Shown piece after piece: positions 1 through 8,225 of a stretch of DNA of 64,000 bases (its first letter is position 1; each line of letters opens with the position of its first letter). Both the position numbers and the translations under genes were made by a program. The stretch spans positions 443,344-507,343 of the forward strand of contig JAOZGC010000002.1 of NCBI GenBank assembly GCA_027491915.1, given 5' to 3'. The notes under the pieces were generated by a model that saw only the letters and a program-made list of their open reading frames with translations, made no database searches and was not told the origin of the DNA. The DNA is from Thermoproteota archaeon (lineage in GTDB: Archaea; Korarchaeota; Korarchaeia; Korarchaeales; Korarchaeaceae).

Positions 1-884
1 CTCCCCCCGCAGTACCTGAGGTAGGGGCACGACGCGCAGGGCTCCCCTATCGAGACCCTCCCCGGGAGATCCCCGGGCCCAACCGAGCCGAGCCTCCCCA
101 GCTCGGCCCACCCCTCGGCCACGGCTATGGGGCACGCCAGTACCCTGCCGTCGGTGGACACGGCGAAGGCGTCCCTCCCGGCCCCGCAGGGCGGGATCCC
201 CATGGACTCTCCCGTGAGCTCCACCCTCAGCACCCCGAGCACCGGGACCAACCCCGGGACCCTGCCCTCCCTGGCCTCGGAGATCCAGTAGTCGACCAGC
301 CTGGAGACCCCCGGCTTGTAGACGCGCTCGGCCCACCCCCGGAAGTCCGCCCACCCCTCGCTCCAGACGGCGTCTATCTGCCAGTGGACGTGGTCGAATA
401 GGCCCAGCTCGAGCAGGTGCCTGGCGTCCCTGTAGACGTCGCTCCCCTCGGAGACGGTCATCCTGGCTATCAGGTCCCCGGAGAAGCCGACCTCCCTCAG
501 CCACCTGGCCGAGGACAGGACGGTCCGGTACACCCCCCTGCCCCTGTAGCCGTCGGTGACCCCTTCCGGCCCGTCTATGGACAGCAGGACGGCGTCCATC
601 CTCCTCCAGTACTCCGGGGGGAGCGCCCTGACCGCGGTCCCGTTGGTCTGCACCACGAACCTCCTGGCCGGCACCGCGTCCATGACCTCCATTATGAAAC
701 CCGGGTTTAGGAGGGGTTCCCCCCCGTAGAAGGCTATCGTGGCGTCTCCGTCCCCCTCCACGAGCCTTATCAGGTCTCCGAGATCGTACTCCACCCGCCA
801 CGGGACGATCTCGGGGTTGAAGCTCCCCCCGCAGTAGGAGCACCTCAGGTTGCACCTGCCGGTGGTGAACACGAAGTACAGCAA
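1..884 (-). CDS. Radical SAM/SPASM protein, AF1577-like (3' end outside window)
   Basis: Translating the minus strand from a TTG at 884 gives a protein that opens with a short beta strand and the radical SAM motif CxxxCxxC (Cys 11, 15 and 18), the [4Fe-4S]/SAM site. A glycine-rich FYGGEP motif follows, typical of SPASM-type enzymes. Near the window edge CxxCxxxxxC (CASC...YC) begins the auxiliary-cluster SPASM domain, so the protein continues past base 1. Such enzymes modify peptides or mature enzymes; the early position of the cluster motif suggests the archaeal AF1577 group. No substrate peptide gene is visible. The TTG is preferred because it keeps the strand before the motif and lies about 30 bp from a TATA-like element. 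Family certain, subgroup tentative. Confidence 0.85.
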   Translation of the reverse strand, partial: MLYFVFTTGRCNLRCSYCGGSFNPEIVPWRVEYDLGDLIRLVEGDGDATIAFYGGEPLLNPGFIMEVMDAVPARRFVVQTNGTAVRALPPEYWRRMDAVLLSIDGPEGVTDGYRGRGVYRTVLSSARWLREVGFSGDLIARMTVSEGSDVYRDARHLLELGLFDHVHWQIDAVWSEGWADFRGWAERVYKPGVSRLVDYWISEAREGRVPGLVPVLGVLRVELTGESMGIPPCGAGRDAFAVSTDGRVLACPIAVAEGWAELGRLGSVGPGDLPGRVSIGEPCASCPYLRYCGG

Positions 885-914
885 CGGCGGCGGGGGGTCC
901 GGGATCGGGTCGGG

Positions 915-921
915 TTATAAA
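915..921. promoter_or_regulatory. TATA-like element between the radical SAM gene and rnhB
   Basis: TTATAAA sits 24 bp before the rnhB ATG, the spacing expected of a leaderless archaeal transcript. The same A/T core is about 31 bp from the divergent start at 884, so it may serve both genes. Seen by eye; transcription is inferred. Confidence 0.5.
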
Positions 922-944
922 CGTCCGCCCCCCGCCGGGTCTGG

Positions 945-1598
945 ATGCTCGTCGCCGGGGTGGACGAGGCCGGCAGGGGTCCGGTCATAGGGCCCATGGT
1001 CCTGGCCGCGGTGATGATCGAGGACGGAGACGAGGAGACCCTGGCCGAGGCCGGCGTCAGGGACTCGAAGCTCGTTCCTCCCGGCGAGAGGAGGAGGCTG
1101 GCCGCCCTGATAAGGGAGCTGGCGGTGGACTGGAGGGTGGAAGTCATCCCAGCCAGGACCGTGGACTCCTTCGCCTCCTCCGGGGGGCTGAACCGTCTGG
1201 AGGCCGAGGTCGCGGCGCGGCTGCTGTCCTCGCTGAGGCCCGCCCCCGAGACCGCGGTGGTGGACGCCCCCGAGAGGAAGCCGGGGAGGTTCTCCCGCCT
1301 CCTGGCCGCCAGGGTGAGAATCCCCAGGCTGTTGACCGTGGCGGAGGCAGACAGGAGGTATCCGGTGGTGTCCGCCGCATCCATACTCGCTAAGGAGGAG
1401 AGGGAGGCGAGGGTGGCCGATCTGAGGGAGAGGCTCGGCGACTTCGGCAGCGGGTACCCCCACGACCCGAAGACCATAGAGTTCCTCAGGAGGGTCCTCT
1501 CGTCCGGGGAGGTTCCGCCGGAGGTCAGGAGGAGCTGGCTCACCGTGTCCAGGGTCAGGAGGGAGCTGGGATTGGATTCGCTGGAGGGCTACCTCTGA
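945..1598 (+). CDS. rnhB: Ribonuclease HII
   Basis: 217 aa, the usual length of archaeal RNase HII. It cleaves the RNA strand of RNA-DNA hybrids and acts at ribonucleotides embedded in DNA. The N-terminus carries the signature DEAGRGP, whose Asp7 and Glu8 are the first two catalytic acidic residues. The family's other conserved blocks are visible: RDSK near residue 46, VVDAP near 105 and ADRRYPVVSAASI near 128. The ATG places DEAGRGP at residue 7, as is usual. The gene is monocistronic or leads into the Rieske gene 26 bp downstream; no functional link to that gene is evident. Confidence 0.97.
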   Translation: MLVAGVDEAGRGPVIGPMVLAAVMIEDGDEETLAEAGVRDSKLVPPGERRRLAALIRELAVDWRVEVIPARTVDSFASSGGLNRLEAEVAARLLSSLRPAPETAVVDAPERKPGRFSRLLAARVRIPRLLTVAEADRRYPVVSAASILAKEEREARVADLRERLGDFGSGYPHDPKTIEFLRRVLSSGEVPPEVRRSWLTVSRVRRELGLDSLEGYL

Positions 1599-1624
1599 CG
1601 ATCAGTTAAGATTATTTCTGCGGG

Positions 1625-2248
1625 TTGCCGGTGTCGCCGGAGTTGGACTTGGCCGCCGAGATCCTCTGGGGGGCAGCCGCGGCGGGGCTGGCCTTTCTCG
1701 GGATCCTGGTATACCTGGCGATCCACAGGAGGATAGCCGCCAGGGGGGGAGTGGTCCCCGAGCCCGATCCCCTGCGCAGGCTGGCCCTCAAGCTGGCCGC
1801 CTACGCCTCGGTCCTGGTGGCGGTCGGTCAGGGGTGGGACCTGCTGTACGGGTACCTGACCAGCGTGGTCGGGAGGGTCAGGCTGGAGCCCGTCAGGGTG
1901 GCCAGGGTGGACGAGCTCGGGCCCGGTCAGTTCGTCTACTTCACCCTGCCGGTCCACCCCGACATGACCCCGGGGGACCACCAGTGCATGCTCATAAGGC
2001 TGGAGCCGGAGGAGGCGGCCTCCCTGGGGGAGGAGTTCGTGGCCTACAGCGCGGTCTGCACCCACCTGGGGTGCATAGTGCAGTACAAGCCTGATCAGGA
2101 CGACATATACTGCCCGTGCCACGCCGGGATATTCGACCTCTCCGGAAAGAACGTGTCCGGTCCACCCCCGAGGCCCCTCCCCAGGGTGGAGATAGAGGTC
2201 ACCGAGGACGGCGAGGTTATCGCCCTGGGGTGGGCGGGGGAGCGTTAA
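1625..2248 (+). CDS. Rieske [2Fe-2S] protein of a cytochrome bc-type complex
   Basis: 207 aa from a TTG; a GTG two codons later is an alternative. Box I CTHLGC (Cys145, His147, Cys150) and box II CPCH (Cys163, Cys165, His166) form the Rieske site; Cys145, His147, Cys163 and His166 bind the cluster and Cys150/Cys165 form the disulfide. The protein takes electrons from quinol at the Qo site. Two hydrophobic stretches (about 12-33 and 53-72) precede the soluble domain, whereas most Rieske proteins have one anchor. Cytochrome b lies downstream with a ferredoxin gene between, so an operon is likely. No cytochrome c is nearby, so the electron acceptor is unknown. Confidence 0.95.
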   Translation: MPVSPELDLAAEILWGAAAAGLAFLGILVYLAIHRRIAARGGVVPEPDPLRRLALKLAAYASVLVAVGQGWDLLYGYLTSVVGRVRLEPVRVARVDELGPGQFVYFTLPVHPDMTPGDHQCMLIRLEPEEAASLGEEFVAYSAVCTHLGCIVQYKPDQDDIYCPCHAGIFDLSGKNVSGPPPRPLPRVEIEVTEDGEVIALGWAGER

Positions 2249-2287
2249 GTTTTTTGCCTGCCTCCCCTCCGGGGCCCGGCGATCGCC

Positions 2288-2527
2288 ATGGGGAAGATCC
2301 GGGTCACCATAGACCGGGACTCCTGCATATCCGACTTCGCCTGCGTCGCCGTATGCCCCGACGTCTTCGAGATGGCCGACGACGGGAAGAGCGCCATAAC
2401 CGAGCAGTACAGGGTGGGCGGGGATCTGGGGGTCGGGGAGGTCCCCGACGACCTGGAGGACTGCGTGAACCAGGCCGTGGACATATGCCCGGTCAAGATC
2501 ATAAAGGCCGAGAAGGTGGGGGGCTGA
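2288..2527 (+). CDS. Single-cluster [4Fe-4S] ferredoxin with Asp ligand
   Basis: 79 aa soluble electron carrier. The cysteine pattern is Cys13, Asp16, Cys19, Cys23 and then Cys59, Cys67. It matches Pyrococcus furiosus ferredoxin, where one cluster is held by three Cys and one Asp and two further Cys form a disulfide. By analogy Cys13, Asp16, Cys19 and Cys67 bind the cluster and Cys23/Cys59 pair. It probably takes electrons from ferredoxin-linked oxidoreductases such as the AOR enzymes of this window. It lies between the Rieske and cytochrome b genes with short gaps, which hints at a role beside that complex. Strongly acidic, as is usual. Confidence 0.93.
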   Translation: MGKIRVTIDRDSCISDFACVAVCPDVFEMADDGKSAITEQYRVGGDLGVGEVPDDLEDCVNQAVDICPVKIIKAEKVGG

Positions 2528-2572
2528 GCCCCTCCCCTCCCATCTTTTGACGGTCGCGGCGGGGGAGTCCGG

Positions 2573-3961
2573 GTGCCCGGTCGGAGGGGTACCCTGGGTC
2601 CCTGGCTCAGGACCCACTCCATATGCAAGATACCCGCGCACTCCCTCGGCCCACTGAACGGTCTTGGGGGCCTGGCGGCCCTGATGCTCGGCGTGGAGGC
2701 GCTGACCGGGATCCTCCTCTCCCTCTTCTACGTCCCCAGGTTCGGCGGGGAGAACCTGGCCTACCGGAGCATAGTGGCGATTACCAGCGAGGTGAGGTAC
2801 GGGCTCCTCCTGAGGTCCGTCCACTACCACGCCGGCAACCTGATGCTGCTGCTGTCGGTGGCCCACTTCCTGAAGACCTACATCCTGGGGAACTACGCCC
2901 AGCCCAAGGGGCTCTCCCACCTGCTGGGGGTGGCGACCGGGCTGACCGCCGTGGCCGCGGCCGTGACGGGCTACTCCATGAGGGCCGACTACGTGGGGGT
3001 GGAGGCCATACTGATAGGCCAGAACCTGGTCAAGGCCCTGCCCATGGGCGGGCTGATCTTCAGGGCGATCTACGGGACGGGGGGGATGGACGACTCGCTC
3101 CTCAGGTACAACGCTCTGCACTTCACCCTGGGGGGCCTCCTCTTCCTGGAGCTTCTCCTCCACGTCTGGTTCAGCCACAGGCACCACGCCGCCCCCCCGG
3201 CCGACGGGTCCAGGCCCAGGCCCCTGATGCCGGTGTGGCCCAACTTCTTCCTCTCCGTCTCCTCGGGCGCCCTGATGGCCGTCGGGGCCCTCTTGGTGTT
3301 ATCCTCCCTCTTCCCCCCCGGCCTGGCCGAGCCATACGTCCCCGGGACCGCGATACCGCCGGGAGTCCCGGAGTGGTTCATGGTGGCGGACTACACCCTA
3401 ATCAAGAGCGGGATCCACCCCGGATTCGCCGGTGTGTTCGTCCCGCTGGCGGCCGTCGCCCCGATAGCCCTGATGCCGTGGATAGAGGGGACCGGGGACC
3501 GGGACCGGAGGATAGGGAAGAGGAGGTTCGCGGCGGCCTACCTGGCCGCCTTCATGTCCGTGTTCGCAGTCTTCACGGTCTGGGGGTACCTCACCGTCGG
3601 GGAGCAGGTCTCCCTGGAGGCCGAGCTGGCGGTCGGCGCGGCCGCCGCGGCCGTCCCCGCCGCCGCGGTCCTCTGGCTCACGAGGGTCCCCAGGGTCAGG
3701 TGGCCCGCCCGCCCGGGCACCGCCCCCGGGGACCGCGCCCCCCGGGACCGCCTCGCCGCCCTCGGTTCCGGCATACTGTCGTCGGCCGGGAAGATCTGCT
3801 GGACGGCGCTGGCGGGGCAGGTCGCGATAGCCTACCTGGGGTGGTCCCTGTCCCAGCGCGGGGAGTGGCTCTGGGCCGGGGCCTCCCTCGGCGCCTCCCT
3901 GATGCTGGCCGGGCTCACGGTCCTGGTGGCCAAGGCGGCGACCCTGGACTCCCCGGTGTGA
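2573..3961 (+). CDS. Cytochrome b of a bc-type quinol-oxidising complex
   Basis: 462 aa from a GTG. Four haem-ligand His occur as H84/H98 and H183/H197, each pair 14 residues apart as in classical cytochrome b. At residues 266-269 PEWF replaces the Qo-site PEWY motif. So the N-terminal haem b domain and the C-terminal subunit IV-like domain are in one chain, followed by extra hydrophobic segments up to the C-terminus. It should oxidise quinol with the Rieske protein encoded just upstream. The Tyr-to-Phe change is conservative. No cytochrome c1 or oxidase gene is near. Confidence 0.93.
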   Translation: MPGRRGTLGPWLRTHSICKIPAHSLGPLNGLGGLAALMLGVEALTGILLSLFYVPRFGGENLAYRSIVAITSEVRYGLLLRSVHYHAGNLMLLLSVAHFLKTYILGNYAQPKGLSHLLGVATGLTAVAAAVTGYSMRADYVGVEAILIGQNLVKALPMGGLIFRAIYGTGGMDDSLLRYNALHFTLGGLLFLELLLHVWFSHRHHAAPPADGSRPRPLMPVWPNFFLSVSSGALMAVGALLVLSSLFPPGLAEPYVPGTAIPPGVPEWFMVADYTLIKSGIHPGFAGVFVPLAAVAPIALMPWIEGTGDRDRRIGKRRFAAAYLAAFMSVFAVFTVWGYLTVGEQVSLEAELAVGAAAAAVPAAAVLWLTRVPRVRWPARPGTAPGDRAPRDRLAALGSGILSSAGKICWTALAGQVAIAYLGWSLSQRGEWLWAGASLGASLMLAGLTVLVAKAATLDSPV

Positions 3962-4010
3962 GCCCGGACGTGTTTTCCATTATTGGTAACGTGCCCGAGA
4001 AAAGATAACG

Positions 4011-4020
4011 TTTAATTAAA
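4011..4020 (+). promoter_or_regulatory. TATA-like box (TTTAATTAAA) before the DUF835 gene
   Basis: A ten-base A/T palindrome in G+C-rich surroundings. Its centre is about 12 bp from the GTG at 4027 but 30 bp from an in-frame TTG at 4045, so the TTG may be the true start if transcripts are leaderless. The T-rich stretch just before it (about 3970-3985) may end cytochrome b transcription. Confidence 0.5.
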
Positions 4021-4026
4021 CTTCCG

Positions 4027-5274
4027 GTGGGCGCCCCGGCGAAATTGCTCGGATTTGCGTCTCCACCGGCCGCGGCCGCCGGCGGGTTGGTTACCCCCGC
4101 GCCGGTGCTGGTCCTCGCTTCTGTGGGGTTCTCCACCCTCCTCTCGAGGCTGCTGACCACGCTGCCCCGCCTCACGTCCGGCCCGGGCCGGAGGCGCGCT
4201 GTGCTCGGCCCGGCCGTCGGGCTGGCCGCGCTGGTCGCCTCGTCGGCAGCCTTCCTCTGGGGGCTGGTGTCCCCGCCGTCGGGCCCGGCTTTGACGCTGG
4301 TCACACTGATCCTGGCGGTCGCGGGTCACCGGATGGCGTCTGGGGGGGTGCGATCCCGGCCCGGGGGCCGGTCCACCCGGATCGCGGCCGCCGCATGCGT
4401 CGCCTGCGCCCTGGGGACGGCCGCCTGGTCTTCCTGGTGCGGACTCCGGGCCGGGCGGCCGTCTTGGGACGCTGTAGACCTGGCCCTCGGCCTCGCGGCG
4501 CTCGCCCTGGCGGCGGCCGAGTCTACCCACGCGATCCGGGCCTCTCTCGGGGTTGGCAGCCCCATGGAGAGCCTCTTCCTCTCCTCCTCTTCCCTCCTGC
4601 CCGTCTACTCCCTCTCCCTCCTGATCCCGTGCGGTTCGGCCTCACCCTCCCCGACCTGTCCAGATCCGGCCGGTCTGGTGGCCCCCCTGACCTTCTTCAT
4701 CGCGTCCGGGATCGGGCTGGTCGCGGCCCCGGCGGAGCCGGCGGCCCCGCCCGCCGAGGTCGGGTTCATCCCGGATTCTGGGATCCTGCTCGAGGTGGAT
4801 CCCACCCCGGCCGGGGTGATGTCCGCCGTCGCCTACATAAGGAGGGCGAGCCGGCTGGTCGGGGGCCCCCTGGTCCTCATATCCAGGAGGACCTCCCCTC
4901 TGCTCAGGTTCCTGTCCGACGAGCCGGGCGTGGACCTGCTGATAGAGGTGTCCCCGGGGGTCTCCTACTCCCGATCTGGGGGCGGGATCTCCTCCCCTCC
5001 CGACGCCCCCTCAATATCCAAGGCGGTCAGGGACGCGGAGGAGAGGCTGGGCGGGGACCGGGGGCTCCTCGTCGTCGACTCCATGACCGACCTGATATTC
5101 CTCTCCGGGGTGGAGGAGGCCTACAAGATAGCCAGGGGGGTATCCGAGGTCATTTCCGACAGCGGGTGGCGCGGTATCTTCCTTCTGACCCGGGGCGCCC
5201 ACCCCCCTCAGGTGCCCAACCTCCTGAGGGGCCTGCTCTGGCCCTCTTGGGAGATCCGGGGTCCCGAGGGTTAG
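4027..5274 (+). CDS. Multi-helix membrane protein with C-terminal DUF835-like domain
   Basis: Up to 415 aa. The first about 240 residues hold several hydrophobic helices rich in Ala/Leu. The soluble C-terminal part (about 255-400) has the alternating strands and helices of archaeal DUF835: a strand, helix, LVLISRR strand, then a LLVVDSMTDLI strand followed by a helix and a final FLLTRG strand. DUF835 resembles a reduced RecA/KaiC fold and is often attached to membrane or sensor modules in archaea; its function is unknown. A start at TTG 4045 would remove six residues. Transcribed toward the oppositely oriented sdhB with about 10 bp between the ends. Confidence 0.7.
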   Translation: MGAPAKLLGFASPPAAAAGGLVTPAPVLVLASVGFSTLLSRLLTTLPRLTSGPGRRRAVLGPAVGLAALVASSAAFLWGLVSPPSGPALTLVTLILAVAGHRMASGGVRSRPGGRSTRIAAAACVACALGTAAWSSWCGLRAGRPSWDAVDLALGLAALALAAAESTHAIRASLGVGSPMESLFLSSSSLLPVYSLSLLIPCGSASPSPTCPDPAGLVAPLTFFIASGIGLVAAPAEPAAPPAEVGFIPDSGILLEVDPTPAGVMSAVAYIRRASRLVGGPLVLISRRTSPLLRFLSDEPGVDLLIEVSPGVSYSRSGGGISSPPDAPSISKAVRDAEERLGGDRGLLVVDSMTDLIFLSGVEEAYKIARGVSEVISDSGWRGIFLLTRGAHPPQVPNLLRGLLWPSWEIRGPEG

Positions 5275-5284
5275 CCGGGGCGGC

Positions 5285-6064
5285 CTATATCCTGCCGGAT
5301 ATCCTGGCCCTCAGGACCTCCCTCTTGAGCTCCGCTATCAACTCCCCCGGGTTTATGTGCTTCGGGCAAACCTCGGAGCAGGCGTGGGCCTGGTGGCACC
5401 TCCAAACCCCGGCGCAGTCGTCGTCCGCGATCACCAGCCTTAGGGGCTTGACCGAGGGGTCCTCCCTCGAGTCCACCTCGAACCTGAACAGCTGGCCCAG
5501 GGCGGCCGGCCCCAGGTAGTAGGGGTTGGAGTAGGCCGCCGGGCAGGCGCTGTAGCACGCCGCGCACCATATGCAGTCCGAGGCGACCCTGTACCTCTCG
5601 AACTCCTCCGGCGGGACCCTGATGTTCTCTGAGTCGCTCCTCGGGATCAGGTAGGGCATCGAGGCCTTCATCTTGTCGAGGAAGGGTTCCACGTCCACCA
5701 CCAGGTCCTTTATCACCGGGAGGTGGGGCAGGGGCTCCATGGTCACGGTTCGGCCCACCTCGGCCACCTGGGTCTCGCAGGCGAGCCTCTCCCTCCCGTT
5801 TATGAGCATGGCGCAGGATCCGCATATCTTCTGCCTGCAGGAATACCTGAGGGACAGGGTCTGGTCTACCTCCCTGAGTATGTGGAGGAGGCCGTCCAGC
5901 ACCGTCATGCCCGGCCTGTAGGGGACCTCGTACTCCTGATAGTAGGGGCCGACGCCCGACTCCGGGTCGTACCTCCTGACCCGGAAGACGACCGTCTCCC
6001 CGCTGCCGCCGGCGGGGACCCCTGCCCCTCCGCCCTCTCCCTCCACCCTCAACGGTCCCGTCAC
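5285..6064 (-). CDS. sdhB: Succinate dehydrogenase iron-sulfur subunit
   Basis: 259 aa from a GTG with a GGGAGG-type ribosome site directly before it, 11 bases after the sdhA stop. An N-terminal plant-type ferredoxin domain carries CRQKICGSC plus a later Cys for [2Fe-2S]. The C-terminal domain has CIWCAACYSACP for [4Fe-4S] and CHQAHACSEVCP with an upstream Cys for the third centre. It passes electrons from the SdhA flavin to quinone. The reading frame stays open far upstream inside sdhA, but that part is not protein-like. Last gene of sdhC-A-B. Confidence 0.95.
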   Translation of the reverse strand: MTGPLRVEGEGGGAGVPAGGSGETVVFRVRRYDPESGVGPYYQEYEVPYRPGMTVLDGLLHILREVDQTLSLRYSCRQKICGSCAMLINGRERLACETQVAEVGRTVTMEPLPHLPVIKDLVVDVEPFLDKMKASMPYLIPRSDSENIRVPPEEFERYRVASDCIWCAACYSACPAAYSNPYYLGPAALGQLFRFEVDSREDPSVKPLRLVIADDDCAGVWRCHQAHACSEVCPKHINPGELIAELKREVLRARISGRI

Positions 6065-6075
6065 CTCCCCTCCCC

Positions 6076-7785
6076 TCAGTACTTCCTCTCCCTCGGCGGC
6101 CACCTGGTGATCACCACCGGTCTGTACTCCAGGACCGGGCCGTCCGGCGTGAACCTGGCCAGCGTGTGCTTGAGCCAATTTTCGTCGTCCCTCCTGGGGT
6201 AGTCGGTCCTGTAGTGGGCGCCCCTGCTCTCCCTCCTGGCCAGGGCCCCGGAGGCCACCGCCAGGGCCACGTCTATCATTCCCCCGGTGGCCAGGGCGTC
6301 GTACAGGGCCACGTTGAAGGTCTTCCCGCCGCTCCGGACCCCGGCCCCCTCCCAGTACCTCTTCCTTATGGACTTCAGCTCCGCCACGGCCGCCGACAGG
6401 CCCTCCTCGTCCCTGAATATGCCGACCTTCTCCCACATGACCCTCTGCATCTCGGCCCGGAGGTGGTAGGGGTTCTCGGCCCGCTCCTCACCGCCCCTCT
6501 CCACCAGCCTCCCGATCCAGGCCTCGACCTCCCTCTCCGCCTCCTCGAACGGTCCGGAGGGGGGGTCCGAGGCCGAGGCGGCGTCCGAGGAGGCGGACTC
6601 CCCGGCCCTCTTCCCGAAGACGACGCACTCCAGCAGGGAGTTCCCCCCCAACCTGTTCGCCCCGTGGACGCTCACGCAGGCGCACTCCCCGGCCGCGTAA
6701 AGGCCCGGGACCTCGGTCCTCCCGTGCTTGTCGGTGTCTATCCCGCCCATGGTGTAGTGGTGCCCCGGCTGGACGGGGATGGGCTCGTATCTGGCGTCGA
6801 CCCCGGCGAACTTCAGGGCGAGCTCCCATATCTGGGGGAGCCTCTCCATGATCCTGTCCTCTCCGAGTCCGGTTATGTCCAGGTGGACGTACTCCCCCTC
6901 GAACCCCCTCCCCTCCAGCACCTCCCTGTATATCGACCTGGCCACTATGTCCCTGGGGGCCAGCTCCATCTTCTCCGGGGCGTACCTGGCCATGAACCTC
7001 TCCCCCCTGTTGTTGAGCAGCACCCCTCCCTCCCCCCTGGCCGCCTCGCTGATGAGTATGTTCGTCCCGTACAGCGTGGTCGGGTGGAACTGGATGAACT
7101 CCATGTCCTCCAGCGGGGCGCCGGCCCAGTAGGCCAGGGCCATTCCGAACCCGGTGCTGTGGTGGGAGTTGGTGGTCCTGGCGTATATCCTGCCCGCGCC
7201 CCCGGTCGCCATGACCACCGCCCTCGCGGCGTAGGACTCCAGCTCCCCGGTCCTGAGGTTCATGGCGACGACGCCCACCACCCTCTCCCCTTCCTTGACC
7301 AGCTTCAGGGCCACCCTCTCGTCGTAGAAGGTGATCCCCAGCCTCAGGGACTGCTGGTATAGGGTGTGCATCACCGCGTGTCCCGTGTGGTCGGCCGCGT
7401 AGCACGTCCTCGGGAAGGCCGCGCCGCCGAAGGGCCTCTGGGCTATCCTGCCGTCCTCGGTCCTGCTGAACGGGACGCCCCACCTGTCGAGCTCCAGAAC
7501 CCTCTCTATGGCGTCCCGGGCGTACTCCTCCACGGCGTCCTGGTCGGCCAGGTAGTCAGCCCCCTTTATCGTGTCGAAGGCGTGCCTCTCCCAGCTGTCC
7601 GTCGGATCAGCGTTCCCCAGGGCGGCGTTTATCCCGCCCTGGGCCGCGACCGAGTGGCTCCTCATCGGGTAGACCAGGCTCAGGACGGCCACGTCAGCCC
7701 CCGAGAGCTTGGCCTCGACGGCCGCCCTGAGACCCGCCAGGCCTCCCCCGACCACCAGCACCCCGTGCCTCTCCAAGGGGGCCAC
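6076..7785 (-). CDS. sdhA: Succinate dehydrogenase flavoprotein subunit
   Basis: 569 aa from a GTG one base after the sdhC stop. The N-terminus has the FAD-binding GGGLAGL motif. HSVAAQGG near residue 44 contains the His that normally carries covalent FAD. HPTTLYG and the following SEAARGEGG block are the substrate-site region of SDH/fumarate reductase flavoproteins. Near residue 380 ANRLGGNSLLE is another family hallmark. The reaction is succinate to fumarate with quinone reduction. Short for the family but complete. Confidence 0.96.
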   Translation of the reverse strand: MAPLERHGVLVVGGGLAGLRAAVEAKLSGADVAVLSLVYPMRSHSVAAQGGINAALGNADPTDSWERHAFDTIKGADYLADQDAVEEYARDAIERVLELDRWGVPFSRTEDGRIAQRPFGGAAFPRTCYAADHTGHAVMHTLYQQSLRLGITFYDERVALKLVKEGERVVGVVAMNLRTGELESYAARAVVMATGGAGRIYARTTNSHHSTGFGMALAYWAGAPLEDMEFIQFHPTTLYGTNILISEAARGEGGVLLNNRGERFMARYAPEKMELAPRDIVARSIYREVLEGRGFEGEYVHLDITGLGEDRIMERLPQIWELALKFAGVDARYEPIPVQPGHHYTMGGIDTDKHGRTEVPGLYAAGECACVSVHGANRLGGNSLLECVVFGKRAGESASSDAASASDPPSGPFEEAEREVEAWIGRLVERGGEERAENPYHLRAEMQRVMWEKVGIFRDEEGLSAAVAELKSIRKRYWEGAGVRSGGKTFNVALYDALATGGMIDVALAVASGALARRESRGAHYRTDYPRRDDENWLKHTLARFTPDGPVLEYRPVVITRWPPRERKY

Positions 7786-7786
7786 C

Positions 7787-8212
7787 TCACAGGCCTATCA
7801 CCCAGGCCCAGTATATCAGGAAGCCCACGGTCGACAGGACGACCGCCCAGAACAGCCTATCCTCGTTCCTGGCGGCCCACGGGGAGAGCTCTATGGCCAG
7901 CACCCTCAGGCCGTTCAGGGCGTGGTAGACGCCGGAGAAGACCACCAGGTCGTCCGTCAGGAGGGTCCCGAAGGGAAAGGCGTACCCGAAGTGGTTGGCC
8001 AGCACGTGGATCAGGGTCCCCACTACCAGGATCACGGCCGTCACCCTGTGGAGGACCCAGGCCCACATCCCCCACCCCCTCCTCCGGGCGTGGGTTATCC
8101 AGTGCACCACGTTACCGGGCCCGGCCGCCGGGTTGTAGTGTCCGGGCCTCCTCTCCCGCTGGTCCTCTCCCTCTCCCTCGCCCGGCATCCCCATCGCCCG
8201 GCCGGGGCCCAT
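7787..8212 (-). CDS. sdhC: Succinate dehydrogenase cytochrome b-type membrane anchor
   Basis: 141 aa with about 35 polar N-terminal residues, then three hydrophobic helices. LHRVTAV (for SxxHRxTG) and YHALNGLRVL (for HxxxGxRH) are the SdhC haem b and quinone-site signatures. It anchors SdhAB and reduces quinone. Only one anchor gene is present, whereas most complexes have two. The order sdhC-A-B with 1 and 11 bp gaps indicates one transcript. A T-rich TATA-like sequence lies at about 8220-8227, overlapping the mobB 3' end. An internal ATG at the eighth residue is another start. Confidence 0.88.
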   Translation of the reverse strand: MGPGRAMGMPGEGEGEDQRERRPGHYNPAAGPGNVVHWITHARRRGWGMWAWVLHRVTAVILVVGTLIHVLANHFGYAFPFGTLLTDDLVVFSGVYHALNGLRVLAIELSPWAARNEDRLFWAVVLSTVGFLIYWAWVIGL

Positions 8213-8225
8213 TTCTGTAAAAAAG

